A stretch of 64,000 nucleotides of DNA, taken from the NCBI RefSeq assembly GCF_900142975.1, contig NZ_LT670848.1, positions 2,480,001 to 2,544,000 of the forward strand. Reading direction: 5' to 3'. This document shows, piece after piece, positions 24,680-33,242 of this stretch. How positions within the stretch are numbered: position 1 is the first letter of the stretch; the number at the start of each line of letters is the position of its first letter. The stretch is from Salegentibacter salegens (lineage in GTDB: Bacteria > Bacteroidota > Bacteroidia > Flavobacteriales > Flavobacteriaceae). Position numbers and translations under genes: made by a program. The notes beneath the pieces were generated by a model. That model did not search any database. It was not told where the DNA came from and worked only from the letters and a program-made list of their open reading frames with translations.

Positions 24680-25686
24680 ATGATTAACAAACGGCTTTTA
24701 ATAAAAAACCTACTCGCCCACAATGACGAGAACAGCTTTTACGACAAAAAGCTAAAGCTTAATATTGGCGAAAGAGAAGGAAAAGCCAAGTTTTTAAAAC
24801 ACGTTTGCGCACTCTCCAATTCTAATCCCGAGAACAATTCTTATATCGTTATTGGGGTTCAGGATGAAGACAATAGCATTGTAGGCACCGACTTTTTTGA
24901 TGACAGCAAAATTCAGAATCTCGTAAATGCTTATTTAAGCAATCCGCCGTTAATTTCTTATGAAAATATTCCCTTTCCACATTTGCCGGGGAATCTCGTG
25001 GTTGGTTTGGTAAGTATAAGACCCAATCACGGGAAAATATGTTCGCTTAGAAAGAATATCTGGAAATATTATGGTGGTTCGGTTTTTCTTCGAGATGGCA
25101 GCATTAGTATGCCAAAAGTTTTTGACATTCAAATTACCGATGTGAATTCAGAAATAGTAAATTCTATAGAAAAACATTCCCATAATAATATTGAATTAAC
25201 CCTGGACGGGGTCTTCGATTTTCTTCAGAAAAGAAAAGATTACAACGCCACTTATAAGGTTTTTAAAGAATATTTTGTAGTGTGTTGGGCAGGAAAAAAG
25301 ATTCAGGCAAAAAACGAAACATTTTATTCCCGCGTAGATATAGAATTAATAAATGAGCAGGTAAAGTTATTTTATTCAGATCTTGACCAGGTAAGCATCA
25401 GTCTTACCGAGGAGCAATTTAAAATCCTGGAATATGTGCAATTGGGACTACACGATAAATATCGATTTTATCCATTAGAAGAGGTAATTATTCGTTTTAA
25501 AGACAGTGTAAGTTATGATATTGAAAGCAAGTTGTTATTTGAACCACCCGAATTCGACAAAAAAACGCTTTATCATATTTACAACATAAACAGCAAGCTT
25601 TTGGAAAGGCTTAAAAAGAAACTTCCATTAGACAAACAACAAACAAAAGATCTTAAAAATTTGCCTTCAACTTATTTACTTTGTTA
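24680..25686 (+). pseudogene. AlbA_2-type putative DNA/ATP-binding gene, 5' part, broken by IS4 element
   Basis: The first 335 codons show an N-terminal domain of the AlbA_2 (divergent AAA-4, schlafen-related) type: the segments REGKAKFLKHVCALSNS and YIVIGVQDEDNSIVGTDFF match this fold. A longer helical C-terminal region follows. The IS4-family element enters at 25687; translation then runs into the element and stops at 25795. Removing the element and one target copy restores a continuous frame with 27084-27213, giving 378 residues. The function of the intact protein is unknown; related domains occur in regulators and defence proteins, but nothing here supports defence. Confidence 0.85.
25678..25686. 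repeat. Target-site duplication of the IS4 element, left copy
   Basis: ACTTTGTTA borders the left end of the element and is repeated exactly at 27075-27083. Nine base pairs lies within the usual range for the IS4 family. Confidence 0.9.
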
Positions 25687-27074
25687 CACACTCATCCGAA
25701 AGTTTTTGACTTTAAACCTAAAACCTTCGGCCACCCCTATTTTCAGGCTTCAATTAGGGCTAATGGGAGAAAATAAGTCTGGATCTACCCTATAGTGGAG
25801 TTTGGTCTGACCCCTTATTCTTTTCGCCCCTTCTCCTACGGTATTGCAGGCATAATCGAGGGTAAGATAAAAACATAGACAGATCCTGATCTTTTCCACG
25901 AAATTGGAAAATGCATGTTCTTTTTTGGCTATTGTCCTCACAATTATCTGGAGCAGCAAATAGGTTATGAGCGCGATGTATATTTGTGATTTTACGGCGT
26001 TCTCACTGGTTCCAAGGAAGGTCTTTATTTGGAGGTTCTGTTTTATCGCCTTAAAAAAAAGTTCAATATCCCATCGTTTTTTATAAAGGTCCGCGATGGT
26101 CCTGGCGCTCCAATCCAAGTTGTTGGTGATTATTTCTATCACTTTGTTCTCGTCCTGCTTATAAACGTGCACCAACCGGAGAGGGTGTTCCGCAATGCCT
26201 GTTTCCACGGCCTTCTTGCTTGGTAAAACGATGATCTCGTCTTTTAGGATATCCTGATCGCTACCTTCGGGGAGCTCCAGTTCTTCCAAGGTTTGATAGA
26301 CCGTATTGATCTTGATGCGAGTGACAAAAACATTTTCTGCCGCGATCCTCTGGCGCATCAACAGAAAATCGAAGTACGCCCTGTCCTCCACGATGACCGT
26401 TCCCTTTCGGAAAACGGATTGGGCCAGTCCTTTGCTGTCATGGAGCTTTGCCTCTGTTATATTGACCATATCGGGGATCATCATGGCATCGTCCCAGCAG
26501 GTATGTATTTTTATACCTCCTTTAGCTGTCCGAAACTTTGCCCAATCGAACATGGACAGACATAGACTGATCGTGGTGCTGTCGATCAATTTTATGTCAC
26601 GGTCTTTGATTTCCTTGATTATATGAGACTGTCCGTGCTTCGACAATAGTCGGCCATAGTGCCCTAACAACCGGTAATATAAGCTCTCGAAGACTTTATA
26701 ACTCCTCTTTTTGTTGCCATCGCTCATGGTAGAACGCGCTGGGCTCTGCTCAAGACCCAAATCCGAAATAAATGTTTCGCTGACCCCGATACCAGTGGAA
26801 ATGTCACTAAGAGTGTAGCATTTATTCAGCTGTCCGAAAGTTTGGGCAACGAATTGATCGTAGGTCTTATATCTGCTGCACCCCTTGTCGCCATTGTGCT
26901 CATCGGCACAACGCGTGAGCATCCAGCGAGGACATAGGTCAATTATTTGTCGAAGAAGAGGTTTGTTTGTATTTTTAGTGCGCCTGAAGAGTCCCATAAA
27001 AATTATTTTTTTTGTCCAAAACAAAAATAAGGGATTCTCAGGCTATTTTATTTTTCAACTTTCGGATGGTTGTG
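25687..27074 (-). mobile_element. IS4-family insertion sequence, 1388 bp
   Basis: The ends are imperfect 18-bp inverted repeats: CACACTCATCCGAAAGTT at the left, and CACAACCATCCGAAAGTT on the complement at the right, differing at two bases. A 9-bp target duplication flanks it and one minus-strand transposase gene fills it. Both ends and the gene are intact, so the insertion looks recent. It interrupts the AlbA_2-type gene. Confidence 0.93.
25750..26997 (-). CDS. IS4-family transposase
   Basis: A 415-residue DDE transposase when started at the ATG at 26997 (MGLFRRTKN); a start at 27024 would add nine residues. An N-terminal DUF4372-type domain precedes the RNase H-like catalytic core. The catalytic residues are in LIDSTTISLC, VEDRAYFDF and the IS4 signature YKKRWDIELFFKAIK, with the glutamate and spaced lysine present. 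The frame is complete and should be functional. Confidence 0.94.
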   Translation of the reverse strand: MGLFRRTKNTNKPLLRQIIDLCPRWMLTRCADEHNGDKGCSRYKTYDQFVAQTFGQLNKCYTLSDISTGIGVSETFISDLGLEQSPARSTMSDGNKKRSYKVFESLYYRLLGHYGRLLSKHGQSHIIKEIKDRDIKLIDSTTISLCLSMFDWAKFRTAKGGIKIHTCWDDAMMIPDMVNITEAKLHDSKGLAQSVFRKGTVIVEDRAYFDFLLMRQRIAAENVFVTRIKINTVYQTLEELELPEGSDQDILKDEIIVLPSKKAVETGIAEHPLRLVHVYKQDENKVIEIITNNLDWSARTIADLYKKRWDIELFFKAIKQNLQIKTFLGTSENAVKSQIYIALITYLLLQIIVRTIAKKEHAFSNFVEKIRICLCFYLTLDYACNTVGEGAKRIRGQTKLHYRVDPDLFSPISPN

Positions 27075-27083
27075 ACTTTGTTA
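27075..27083. repeat. Target-site duplication of the IS4 element, right copy
   Basis: ACTTTGTTA, identical to 25678-25686, directly outside the right inverted repeat. Confidence 0.9.
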
Positions 27084-27213
27084 TTTAAATAATTTTGAGC
27101 AGGCGATAGAAAAACTGGAAGAAGCAAAACCATATTTAAAAGAATACAGTCAGGAAGTTTATAACTATTACAAAGAAAGTATGCGAATTTTAAGAAAAGT
27201 AAAATACAATTAA
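27084..27213 (+). pseudogene. 3' part of the AlbA_2-type gene
   Basis: This segment has no start codon of its own. It continues the AlbA_2 frame as LNNFEQAIEKLEEAKPYL through MRILRKVKYN, a charged helical end, and stops with TAA one base before the phosphoesterase ATG. It is therefore the displaced C-terminus. The tight spacing suggests that the AlbA_2 gene and the phosphoesterase formed an operon before the insertion. Confidence 0.85.
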
Positions 27214-27214
27214 T

Positions 27215-27943
27215 ATGGGCAGAAGTATTGCTATTGGAGACATTCACGGCGGATTAAAAGCTTTAATACAACTCCTTGAAAAAATTGAAGTCACCCCAGA
27301 TGATGAGTTAATTTTTCTAGGTGATTATGTAGACGGCTGGAGTGATTCTGCTAACGTGGTTTCTTATCTTATAGAATTTGCCAGGCAAAACACCTGTATT
27401 TTCATCCGTGGAAATCACGACGATCTTACCCATCGTTGGCTTGAATCAGGTGAACTTAACGAAAAATGGCTCGAACATGGCGGCCAATCAAGTATTGATG
27501 CGTATAGAAATTTTTCTTCGGAAGAAATAGAAAAACATATCGAGTTTTTTAATCAAATGGTGAATTATTATATCGATAAGAAAAACAGGCTCTTTGTGCA
27601 CGCCGGCTTCACCAACCAACACGGGCCCGAACAGGAATATCATGACACTGGTTTTTATTGGGATAGAACCTTATGGGAAATGGTACTTTCTTTAGATAAA
27701 AATATAAAACCAGATGATATAAATTATCCAAAACGCTTAAGGCTTTTTAATGAAATCTTTATTGGGCATACCCCGGTAACCCGAATTAATAAAGATGCCC
27801 CGGTAAAACGGGCAAACATCTGGAATGTAGATACCGGTGCCGCTTTTATGGGGAAATTATCGGCTATAGATGTAAATTCAAAGGAAATTTGGCAAAGTGA
27901 GCCGGTTTTTAAACTATATCCTGATGAGGAAGGTAGAAATTAA
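27215..27943 (+). CDS. Metallophosphoesterase (Ser/Thr phosphatase type)
   Basis: A 242-residue calcineurin-like phosphoesterase. The metal-binding motifs are in order: GDIHGG, GDYVDGW, RGNHDD, a histidine in FVHAGF, and GHTPV, matching the PPP-family bacterial phosphatases such as PrpA and ApaH. The substrate could be phosphoproteins, nucleotides or diadenosine polyphosphates. The gene starts one base after the AlbA_2 remnant, so the upstream IS insertion might reduce its transcription. Length is normal. Confidence 0.92.
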   Translation: MGRSIAIGDIHGGLKALIQLLEKIEVTPDDELIFLGDYVDGWSDSANVVSYLIEFARQNTCIFIRGNHDDLTHRWLESGELNEKWLEHGGQSSIDAYRNFSSEEIEKHIEFFNQMVNYYIDKKNRLFVHAGFTNQHGPEQEYHDTGFYWDRTLWEMVLSLDKNIKPDDINYPKRLRLFNEIFIGHTPVTRINKDAPVKRANIWNVDTGAAFMGKLSAIDVNSKEIWQSEPVFKLYPDEEGRN

Positions 27944-27976
27944 GACGATTTTACCAGAAAACGCCTTTACTCTTTA

Positions 27977-27984
27977 TATCTTTG
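27977..27984 (+). promoter_or_regulatory. -7 box of the desaturase promoter
   Basis: TATCTTTG fits TAnnTTTG. The resulting leader before the ATG at 28107 would be about 115 bases, longer than for other genes here. Confidence 0.5.
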
Positions 27985-28106
27985 TACTTTAAAGATTTTG
28001 ACTTTTACTTAAGCTAAATTATATTAGTGAAAACTTTAAGCATAATTTTTGTAGCATAATTATAAATATAGCAGGATCCCTAAATGCCTGTTCCAATAAA
28101 TATAAA

Positions 28107-29111
28107 ATGGCCCTCGACAATATTAGATTAGAAGTAATGAACACCGTTGAGAAAGAGGTAGACGGTTTCATAGAAAAATACCTTATCCCGGTAGAAGAAA
28201 TCTGGCAACCTACAGATTTGCTTCCCAATTTACAGGGAGAAGATTATATGAATGAACTTACCCAAATTAGGGAAGAAGCTAAAGAACTTGAATACGATTT
28301 TTGGGTGGTTTTAGTTGCCGATATGGTTACCGAAGAAGCTTTGCCCACCTACGAGTCCTGGCTTATGGATATGGAAGGTGTAAAGCAACACGGCAAAAGC
28401 CGTGGGGAAGAAAACGCCTGGTCTAAATGGGTTCGCCACTGGACGGGAGAAGAAAACCGACACGGAGACACACTTAACAAGTACCTTTATCTTTCGGGCC
28501 GGGTAAATATGCGTGAAATCGAAAAAACTACGCAATATTTAATAAGTGATGGTTTTGATATTGGAACCGGTCGTGATCCTTATAAAAACTTTGTATATAC
28601 CAGTTTTCAGGAATTAGCTACCAATATTTCACACAAACGTGTTGGCCAGTTGGCCAAAAAGAAAGGCAATAAAATGCTCGGGAAAATGTGTAATATTATT
28701 GCCGGAGACGAAATGAGGCATTATATGGCTTACCGGGAATTTGTAAAAACAATCTTTGAACACGATCCCAGCCAAATGATGTTGGCTTTTCACGATATGA
28801 TGAAAAAAAAGATCGTTATGCCCGCACAGTTTTTGCGTGAAAGCGGACAGGGAATTGCTGAAGCTTTTGAGAACTTCTCTAATGCAGCGCAAAGACTTGG
28901 CGTATATACTACTTACGATTATATAGAGATTCTTGAAAAACTTAATAGCTACTGGGAAATAGATAAAATGCGCTCCCTAACTGATGAAGCTGAAAAAGCC
29001 AGGGATTATTTAATGAAATTACCAGATAGAATGCGAAGAATTGCAGACCGTATGGCCATTCCGCAAGATCAACATACTTTTAAATGGGTTGAAGCTAACG
29101 GAAGGTTGTAA
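28107..29111 (+). CDS. Acyl-ACP desaturase
   Basis: A 334-residue soluble di-iron fatty-acid desaturase of the stearoyl-ACP desaturase (FA_desaturase_2) family, which introduces a double bond into saturated acyl-ACP. The two iron-binding motifs are EENRHGD and DEMRHYM, with the usual spacing, and the family segment WVRHWTGEENRH is present. In bacteria without membrane helices this enzyme adjusts lipid fluidity. It needs an electron donor such as ferredoxin, which is not encoded nearby. It ends against a convergent DUF1232 gene. Confidence 0.95.
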   Translation: MALDNIRLEVMNTVEKEVDGFIEKYLIPVEEIWQPTDLLPNLQGEDYMNELTQIREEAKELEYDFWVVLVADMVTEEALPTYESWLMDMEGVKQHGKSRGEENAWSKWVRHWTGEENRHGDTLNKYLYLSGRVNMREIEKTTQYLISDGFDIGTGRDPYKNFVYTSFQELATNISHKRVGQLAKKKGNKMLGKMCNIIAGDEMRHYMAYREFVKTIFEHDPSQMMLAFHDMMKKKIVMPAQFLRESGQGIAEAFENFSNAAQRLGVYTTYDYIEILEKLNSYWEIDKMRSLTDEAEKARDYLMKLPDRMRRIADRMAIPQDQHTFKWVEANGRL

Positions 29112-29132
29112 TTACCGAAAATATTATAAAAT

Positions 29133-29265
29133 AAGAGGCTGTCTGAAAAGTTTGTTCTCGTCAAGCTGAACTCGTTTCAGCTTCTAACATGTTATTTAAT
29201 TATCAACAAATTAGATCCTGAAATAAATTCAGGATGACGATTTATAACTTTTCAAACAGCCTCTT
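29133..29265. repeat. MITE-like intergenic element with nested hairpins
   Basis: Ends of 20 bp (29133-29152 and 29246-29265) are inverted and differ at one base; they start AAGAGGCTGTCTG. Inside are two perfect 8-bp stems, AAGCTGAA/TTCAGCTT at 29163-29183 and ATCCTGAA/TTCAGGAT at 29215-29235. It lies between the convergent desaturase and DUF1232 genes. No coding frame is evident. Confidence 0.7.
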
Positions 29266-29300
29266 TTTATTGAGCTATTACAATTAGTGACCAATAGATT

Positions 29301-29693
29301 TTAAGCGCCATCTCTCTTCCAAACTTTATAAGTTATTAAATCTTTCTCAATAAGATTTAAACAAAAAGCAATCACCGCAGCATCGTCTAAATAACCGATA
29401 ATTGGAATAAAATCGGGGATTAGATCTATTGGCGACAGCACGTAAAGAAGAGCGCCACCAATAGCGGCAATTACATTAAATGGAACTTCCCTGTAATTTC
29501 CATTGGCATAATCTTTAAGTAAACTAAAAAGTATCATAGCATCATCTAAATAACGCTGTAACTTTCCTTTATTCTCGAATTTAGATTTTATAGCTTCTTC
29601 ATCTTCCAGTACATTATCTATATCACCTTCCTCAAATTCGTCCTGCCGTTTTTTATGTTCTTTCTTAATTGTCTCTTTATCTATTTTGCTCAT
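29301..29693 (-). CDS. DUF1232 (YkvA-family) membrane protein
   Basis: A 130-residue protein from the ATG at 29693 (MSKIDKETIKKEHKKR); an upstream start at 29717 would add eight residues. A charged N-terminal region (to about residue 65) precedes the DUF1232 core, in which VIAAIGGALLYVLSPIDLIPDFIP contains the family signature YxxSPxDLIPDxIP, then GYLDDAAVIAFCL. These proteins have one or two membrane segments; the function is unknown. Confidence 0.9.
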   Translation of the reverse strand: MSKIDKETIKKEHKKRQDEFEEGDIDNVLEDEEAIKSKFENKGKLQRYLDDAMILFSLLKDYANGNYREVPFNVIAAIGGALLYVLSPIDLIPDFIPIIGYLDDAAVIAFCLNLIEKDLITYKVWKRDGA

Positions 29694-29766
29694 AACTCTA
29701 TTTTTGAATAACAGCAAAATATAAAATTTCGAGTATAAATACCATAAATTAAGACCGAATTATAAT

Positions 29767-30630
29767 TTACTCTAAATCCTCTAAAACTTTTTTCGCATTT
29801 TCATTATCTGGGTTTAACTCTAAAGATTTTTGATAAGCTTTTATACTTGCTTTTTCTTCATCTAATTTCAGTAAAATTTCGCCATAACTATCCCAGGTAT
29901 TTGAAGCTTTGGGATATAACTCTGTATTTAGCTGCAACACTTTTAAAGCCTCTTTAAGCTTGTTCTCTGCAATTAACTGGTAGCCAAAACTATTAATGGT
30001 ATTTTCAGACACATTGTAATCACTTTGTTTTCCTTTTTTAAACTGTGACTCAATTAAAGAGATCGTCTTATCAATATCCAAATTATCGGTATAAAACAAA
30101 GATACCTGCTTCAAACTTTTTAGCCTGGCATTTTCACGTTGCTGGGCAAGGCTTGGTACACGGTAATAGCTTCGCTCTGTATCAGTAACTTTGGTAGTAT
30201 CCATTTTATATTTCTTTGGTTTACCATTTTCCACCACGTGTTGGGTGCCGTAAATTTGCGGTTCTCCCCGTCGCATCAAATCACGATCTACTGCAGCAGC
30301 ATACCACCAGCGGTTTAAGGTAGAATCTAATGCTATGGCCTTTTTAAAACTTTCTACCGCCCTACCAGAAGCCATGGTATCCCTGCCGTGCTGAAAAATA
30401 ATGCCCGCATTAAAATAATCTTTTGCCGTACTTAAATTTCCATTCTCAAACCATTGGGTTGCTTTGGCCAGCCTAATACTATCGTTGGCATTAATTATTT
30501 TCCAGTCAGTCCCAGACAAACGCTCCTCCTGGTCGGCATTGGCCATTTCCTGTAATTCTTCGTTATGCTGTGCATTTAAAGAATTAAAGACAAAGAATGT
30601 ACAAAACATGATACTGTAGAAATATCTCAT
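29767..30630 (-). CDS. Exported TPR-repeat protein
   Basis: A 287-residue protein with a signal peptide (MRYFYSIMFCTFFVFNSLNAQ) and TPR-like helical repeats, clearest at the end, where ASNTWDSYGEILLKLDEEKASIKAYQKSLELNPDNENAKK is a canonical unit (about 240-280). It is probably periplasmic and mediates protein contacts. The middle contains a non-TPR segment with YRVPSLAQQREN. Partners are unknown. It is the downstream neighbour of the ALDH gene but is separated from it by a terminator. Confidence 0.8.
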   Translation of the reverse strand: MRYFYSIMFCTFFVFNSLNAQHNEELQEMANADQEERLSGTDWKIINANDSIRLAKATQWFENGNLSTAKDYFNAGIIFQHGRDTMASGRAVESFKKAIALDSTLNRWWYAAAVDRDLMRRGEPQIYGTQHVVENGKPKKYKMDTTKVTDTERSYYRVPSLAQQRENARLKSLKQVSLFYTDNLDIDKTISLIESQFKKGKQSDYNVSENTINSFGYQLIAENKLKEALKVLQLNTELYPKASNTWDSYGEILLKLDEEKASIKAYQKSLELNPDNENAKKVLEDLE

Positions 30631-30701
30631 AATTTATAATTTGAAAAGATTACTTTATAATAAATACGATATAAAAATTTAGATGTTACATTTTGAAAAT
30701 C

Positions 30702-30739
30702 AAAAAAACCTCACAGATTTTTAAATGCTATGAGGTTTT
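30702..30739 (-). terminator. Terminator downstream of the ALDH gene
   Basis: On the minus strand, AAAACCTCA at 30705-30713 pairs with TGAGGTTTT at 30731-30739, followed by a T run of seven. It ends transcripts coming from the ALDH gene. Confidence 0.75.
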
Positions 30740-30775
30740 GAGATTTTAGGAATTAAGACTTCCAATTAGGCCAAC

Positions 30776-30875
30776 TCCGTCATTCTGTCCCAAAGCTTCG
30801 GGATTATTTCAGAATTTAAGTTGTTTTTATCTACATGTTAGACCCTGAAACAAGTTCAGGGTGACGATTATAACA
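30776..30875. repeat. Degenerate copy of the CTGAA-type intergenic repeat
   Basis: Two hairpins are present, ATTCTG/CAGAAT with inner TCCC/GGGA (30782-30815), and ACCCTGAA/TTCAGGGT (30842-30862, loop ACAAG). The second closely resembles a hairpin in the 29133 element. A further degraded relative, TCCCGAAACAAGTTTAGGAT, is at 45401-45420. It lies between the ALDH gene and its terminator. Confidence 0.6.
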
Positions 30876-30886
30876 GCCTTAAAAAG

Positions 30887-32440
30887 CTACAAATCGAATT
30901 TGATTCCCTGCGCCAATGGTAATTCAGTGGTGTAATTAATAGTATTTGTTTGTCTGCGCATATAGACTTTCCAGGCATCAGACCCAGATTCTCTTCCTCC
31001 ACCGGTTTCTTTTTCACCGCCAAAAGCACCACCAATTTCAGCACCAGATGTTCCAATATTCACATTCGCAATCCCGCAATCTGAACCTTCTACCGAAAGA
31101 AAACGTTCGGCTTCTCTTAAATTGTTGGTCATTATTGCTGAAGAAAGCCCCTGCACTACGCCGTTTTGTAATTCCAGGGCGTTAGAAACATCTCCAGAAT
31201 ATTTCATAATATAAAGCACCGGTGCAAAAGTTTCGTGCTGTACGATTTTAAATTCATTTTTTGCTTCGGCAATGGCTGGTTTTACATAGCATCCGCTTTC
31301 ATAACCTTCGCCTTCCAAAACGCCACCTTCAACTAAGATATTACCGCCTTCTTCCACAACTTTATCTAAAGCACTTTGATAATTTTTTACCGCATCTTTA
31401 TCGATAAGCGGCCCCACGTGATTATTTTCGTCTAATGGATTTCCAATACGCAACTGCTTATAAGCTTTTACAATAGCATCTTTTACTTTATCGTAAATAG
31501 ATTCGTGAATAATTACCCGCCTGGTAGAAGTACAACGCTGTCCACAAGTACCCACGGCACCGAAAACTGCACCAATTACCGTATTTTTAATATCGGCATC
31601 TGGCGTAACTATTATTGCGTTATTTCCTCCTAATTCAAGTAGCGATTTTCCTAATCTTGCGGCTACGGCCTGGGCAACTATTTTTCCCATTCTAATAGAA
31701 CCGGTAGCCGAAATTAAAGGCACTCGTTTATCATTGGACATCATTTCACCCACTTTATAATCACCGGTGATTAATGAAGAAATCCCTGCCGGAACATTAT
31801 TTTCAGCAAAAACGCGCGCGGCGATATTTTGGCATGCTACGGAAGTTAATGGAGTTTTCTCTGATCCTTTCCAAATACAGGCATCACCACAAACCCAGGC
31901 TAAAGCCGTATTCCACGACCAAACTGCAACCGGAAAGTTAAATGCCGAGATAATCCCAACCACACCAAGCGGATGGTATTGCTCGTACATTCTATGCCCG
32001 GGACGTTCAGAATGCATGGTTAATCCGTGTAACTGCCGCGAAAGTCCCACTGCGAAATCGCAGATATCTATCATTTCCTGGACTTCACCCAAACCTTCCT
32101 GGTAAGATTTTCCCATTTCGTAGGAAACCAATTTCCCTAAAGGTTCTTTTAGTCTTCTTAATTCATCATTGAACTGCCGAACCACTTCACCTCGTTGAGG
32201 TGCTGGCCAGGTGCGCCATTCTTTAAAACCTGCTTCAGCGGTAGTAATTACTTTTTCGTAATCTTCTTTTGTTGTTGCTTTTACTTTTCCTATTAAAACC
32301 CCGTCTACAGGAGAATAAGATTCAATTACTTCACCACTACTAAAAAAATCTTCTCCGGTAGAAGTTCCATTATTGGTTTCCTGCAAACCAAGATCTTTCA
32401 AAGCTTGTTTAATTCCGAATTTTTCTGCTACTTCACTCAT
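30887..32440 (-). CDS. Aldehyde dehydrogenase, ALDH7 type
   Basis: A 517-residue NAD-dependent aldehyde dehydrogenase resembling the ALDH7/antiquitin (AmaB) group, which oxidises alpha-aminoadipate semialdehyde in lysine breakdown. Features include ISAFNFPVAVWSWN, ELGGNNAII with the general base, and the catalytic cysteine in GTCGQRCTSTRR. The next gene upstream on the same strand encodes 3-hydroxyanthranilate dioxygenase, so a role as 2-aminomuconate-semialdehyde dehydrogenase is also possible from context, although the sequence style favours ALDH7. Confidence 0.88.
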   Translation of the reverse strand: MSEVAEKFGIKQALKDLGLQETNNGTSTGEDFFSSGEVIESYSPVDGVLIGKVKATTKEDYEKVITTAEAGFKEWRTWPAPQRGEVVRQFNDELRRLKEPLGKLVSYEMGKSYQEGLGEVQEMIDICDFAVGLSRQLHGLTMHSERPGHRMYEQYHPLGVVGIISAFNFPVAVWSWNTALAWVCGDACIWKGSEKTPLTSVACQNIAARVFAENNVPAGISSLITGDYKVGEMMSNDKRVPLISATGSIRMGKIVAQAVAARLGKSLLELGGNNAIIVTPDADIKNTVIGAVFGAVGTCGQRCTSTRRVIIHESIYDKVKDAIVKAYKQLRIGNPLDENNHVGPLIDKDAVKNYQSALDKVVEEGGNILVEGGVLEGEGYESGCYVKPAIAEAKNEFKIVQHETFAPVLYIMKYSGDVSNALELQNGVVQGLSSAIMTNNLREAERFLSVEGSDCGIANVNIGTSGAEIGGAFGGEKETGGGRESGSDAWKVYMRRQTNTINYTTELPLAQGIKFDL

Positions 32441-32500
32441 TAATTTGTAAATTTTATCTGTTCTTTTGTGTGTTTTATGCTAAAATATAAAAAATTTAAT

Positions 32501-33043
32501 CTATTCCGTTTCGGCTACAAAACGTTCATCTACCGGCATTACCTCCCCGCAATTATCGCAGGTTCGTAATTCTTTACTTCCGTAGAAATGTTTAAAATGC
32601 TTTAAAAAATCTTTTTCGATATCTTCCAGCGGGAAATAAACTTCATACAATTTATGGTTACAATTGTCACAAAACCATAAAAGCCCGTCTTTACCCTCTA
32701 ACTGAAGCCTTTTTCGCTCCACAACCAGCCCAATAGAACCTTCTTTTCTAACCGGTGAATGTGGCACTTTGCCGGGATGTAAATACATATCGCCCGGGCC
32801 TAACTGCATCGTTTTTTTCTTACCATCTTCCTGAATATGCACTTCTATTTCACCTTCCAACTGGTAAAAAAGCTCCTCAGTCTCGTTATAATGATAATCC
32901 TTGCGCGCATTTGGACCGGCCACTACCATCACAATATAATCTTCAGATTCTTTGTAGAGATTTCGATTTCCCACCGGCGGTTTAAGAGATTCCCGGTTTT
33001 GATCAATCCATTTGTTAAGATTAAAAGGTTTATTTACTGCCAT
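32501..33043 (-). CDS. nbaC: 3-hydroxyanthranilate 3,4-dioxygenase
   Basis: A 180-residue cupin dioxygenase that opens the ring of 3-hydroxyanthranilate in the kynurenine pathway. The iron-site residues are visible in DYHYNETEELFYQLEGE and in HPGKVPHSPVR. The C-terminal rubredoxin-like metal site consists of CDNCNHK and CDNCGEV, as in the bacterial enzymes. It lies 60 bases upstream of the ALDH gene on the same strand, which suggests cotranscription. The other kynurenine genes are not in the window. Confidence 0.94.
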   Translation of the reverse strand: MAVNKPFNLNKWIDQNRESLKPPVGNRNLYKESEDYIVMVVAGPNARKDYHYNETEELFYQLEGEIEVHIQEDGKKKTMQLGPGDMYLHPGKVPHSPVRKEGSIGLVVERKRLQLEGKDGLLWFCDNCNHKLYEVYFPLEDIEKDFLKHFKHFYGSKELRTCDNCGEVMPVDERFVAETE

Positions 33044-33112
33044 GATTTCATATTTATATTCCTTAAAATTACAACTTAAAGCTTAGACAAAAGAGCCATT
33101 TTCTTATCTTTT

Positions 33113-33196
33113 TGGGCGCCTTAACGGGCTATTCGCTGCAAGTCCTCGTCGCCTATTGGCTCCTGTGGGCTTTACGCTGCTATCCCTGGCGCAAAA
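33113..33196. repeat. GC-rich palindromic intergenic repeat
   Basis: A GC-rich island in AT-rich surroundings. GCGCC-TTAACGGGCTATTCGCTGC at the left is matched by the imperfect complement of CGCTGCTATCCCTGGCGC at the right, with a GCC-TATT-GGC hairpin in the middle. ACGGGCTAT...GCTGC-type repeats are frequent between genes in Bacteroidota genomes. It lies upstream of the asparaginase gene. Confidence 0.6.
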
Positions 33197-33242
33197 TGAA
33201 AAACTTTACAAAATGCTTATCTTCGGCTTAAAATCACATTTT

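Noticed and set aside
25687..25795. C-terminal 36 residues of the AlbA_2 frame
   Set aside because: These codons lie inside the IS4 element and are an accidental read-through tail, not native sequence.
24680..27943. Possible defence island (AlbA_2 protein, phosphatase, IS)
   Set aside because: There are no nuclease, toxin or other defence partners, and the neighbours are housekeeping genes.
33156..33242. N-terminal extension of the asparaginase
   Set aside because: It is encoded by the GC-rich palindromic repeat; the ATG at 33243 gives a clean lipoprotein signal peptide.
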